From: VAXT01 sp038040395
GTDB taxonomy: Bacteria > Actinomycetota > Thermoleophilia > Gaiellales > Gaiellaceae
DNA: 41,071 nucleotides
Assembly (NCBI GenBank): GCA_038040395.1
Contig: JBBPIJ010000021.1
Coordinates: 1 to 41,071, forward strand
Reading direction: 5' to 3'
The first letter of the stretch is position 1; each line of letters opens with the position of its first letter. A program made the translations under genes and the position numbers. Below are positions 40,871 to 41,071 of this stretch, piece after piece. Below the pieces are notes generated by a model. The model ran no database searches. It had not been told where the DNA came from and saw nothing but the letters and a program-made list of their open reading frames with translations.

Positions 40871-41071
40871 CGAGCGCTCCTTGTAGGCCGGGATCGGGGT
40901 GTCGTACAGGTCGCGGTCGGCGACGGGCACGCGCTTGATCGGCTCCGCGAGCAGCATGTCCTTCGTGTAGATCAGGTCGTCACGCGAGTACTCGGAGAGC
41001 TCGTACTCCTGCTCGAGCGTGATCGCGTCGAACGGGCACGCGAGCTCGCAGTAGCCGCAGAAGATGCAGCG
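40868..41071 (-). CDS. nuoI: NADH-quinone oxidoreductase subunit I, C-terminal part
   Basis: Last 67 residues of the 2x[4Fe-4S] ferredoxin-like subunit of complex I; the gene continues beyond the window. The second cluster motif is complete: RCIFCGYCELACPFDAITLE (C-x2-C-x2-C-x3-CP). It is followed by the family's tail, with YELSEYSRDDLIYTKDMLL and the end DLYDTPIPAYKERS. The TAG stop (40870-40868) is made from the terminal bases of the inserted palindromic element. Confidence 0.93.
   Translation of the reverse strand, partial: RCIFCGYCELACPFDAITLEQEYELSEYSRDDLIYTKDMLLAEPIKRVPVADRDLYDTPIPAYKERS

Overview
This is a GC-rich chromosomal window. Gene content and style (a complex I operon with few gaps, secreted proteins ending in a PASTA domain, DUF1385/DUF1015/DUF1028 proteins, and GTG starts sitting 6-8 nt behind TANNNT boxes) suggest an actinobacterium, most likely of the class Thermoleophilia (Gaiella/Solirubrobacter-like). 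That assignment is inference from gene families; no rRNA is present.

Layout. Bases 1-13,500 are an unsettled stretch. Intact genes (a universal stress protein, OsmC and peroxiredoxin redox proteins, a flavin oxidoreductase, aconitase, and small membrane peptides) alternate with wreckage: an internally deleted transposase, a formate-tetrahydrofolate ligase gene split into two opposite-facing pieces, a PRPP synthetase lacking its N terminus, a C-terminal scrap of an M20 peptidase with an in-frame stop, a frameshifted ATPase-type regulator, and half a tRNA. Either this is a genuine rearrangement hot spot or part of it is an assembly artefact; the sequence alone cannot decide.

From 13,600 to 30,100 the genome is orderly: a secreted PASTA protein, a receiver-domain regulator, a metallophosphatase, OsmC plus RarA, an M20 peptidase, DUF1385 overlapping nicotinate phosphoribosyltransferase, a nicotinamidase-like hydrolase (together a Preiss-Handler NAD salvage pair), a short FtsH-like protease, methylmalonyl-CoA epimerase, an ECF sigma factor and a YchF-like GTPase. 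Next comes an arsenic locus (arsR-arsC with a divergent 17-residue cysteine-rich peptide), then an OB-HD protein, DUF1015, an inositol-phosphatase family protein and the Fe-S carrier Mrp, closed by a strong hairpin.

Bases 30,100-35,050 hold a secreted protein and a short Ldh2-family dehydrogenase that diverge around four 11-bp direct repeats. A tightly overlapped five-gene leftward operon follows (metallo-beta-lactamase fold protein, small unknown, DUF1028, two tandem cupin-TPR paralogues), then a small membrane protein. Bases 35,036-41,071 are the distal part of a leftward NADH:quinone oxidoreductase operon, nuoI (partial)-J-K-L-M-N. Every junction overlaps by 4 nt except nuoI/nuoJ, where a 166-bp palindromic element with TA ends is inserted; removing it restores a TAATG junction. 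This element and the cysteine-rich ars peptide are the most notable items in the window.
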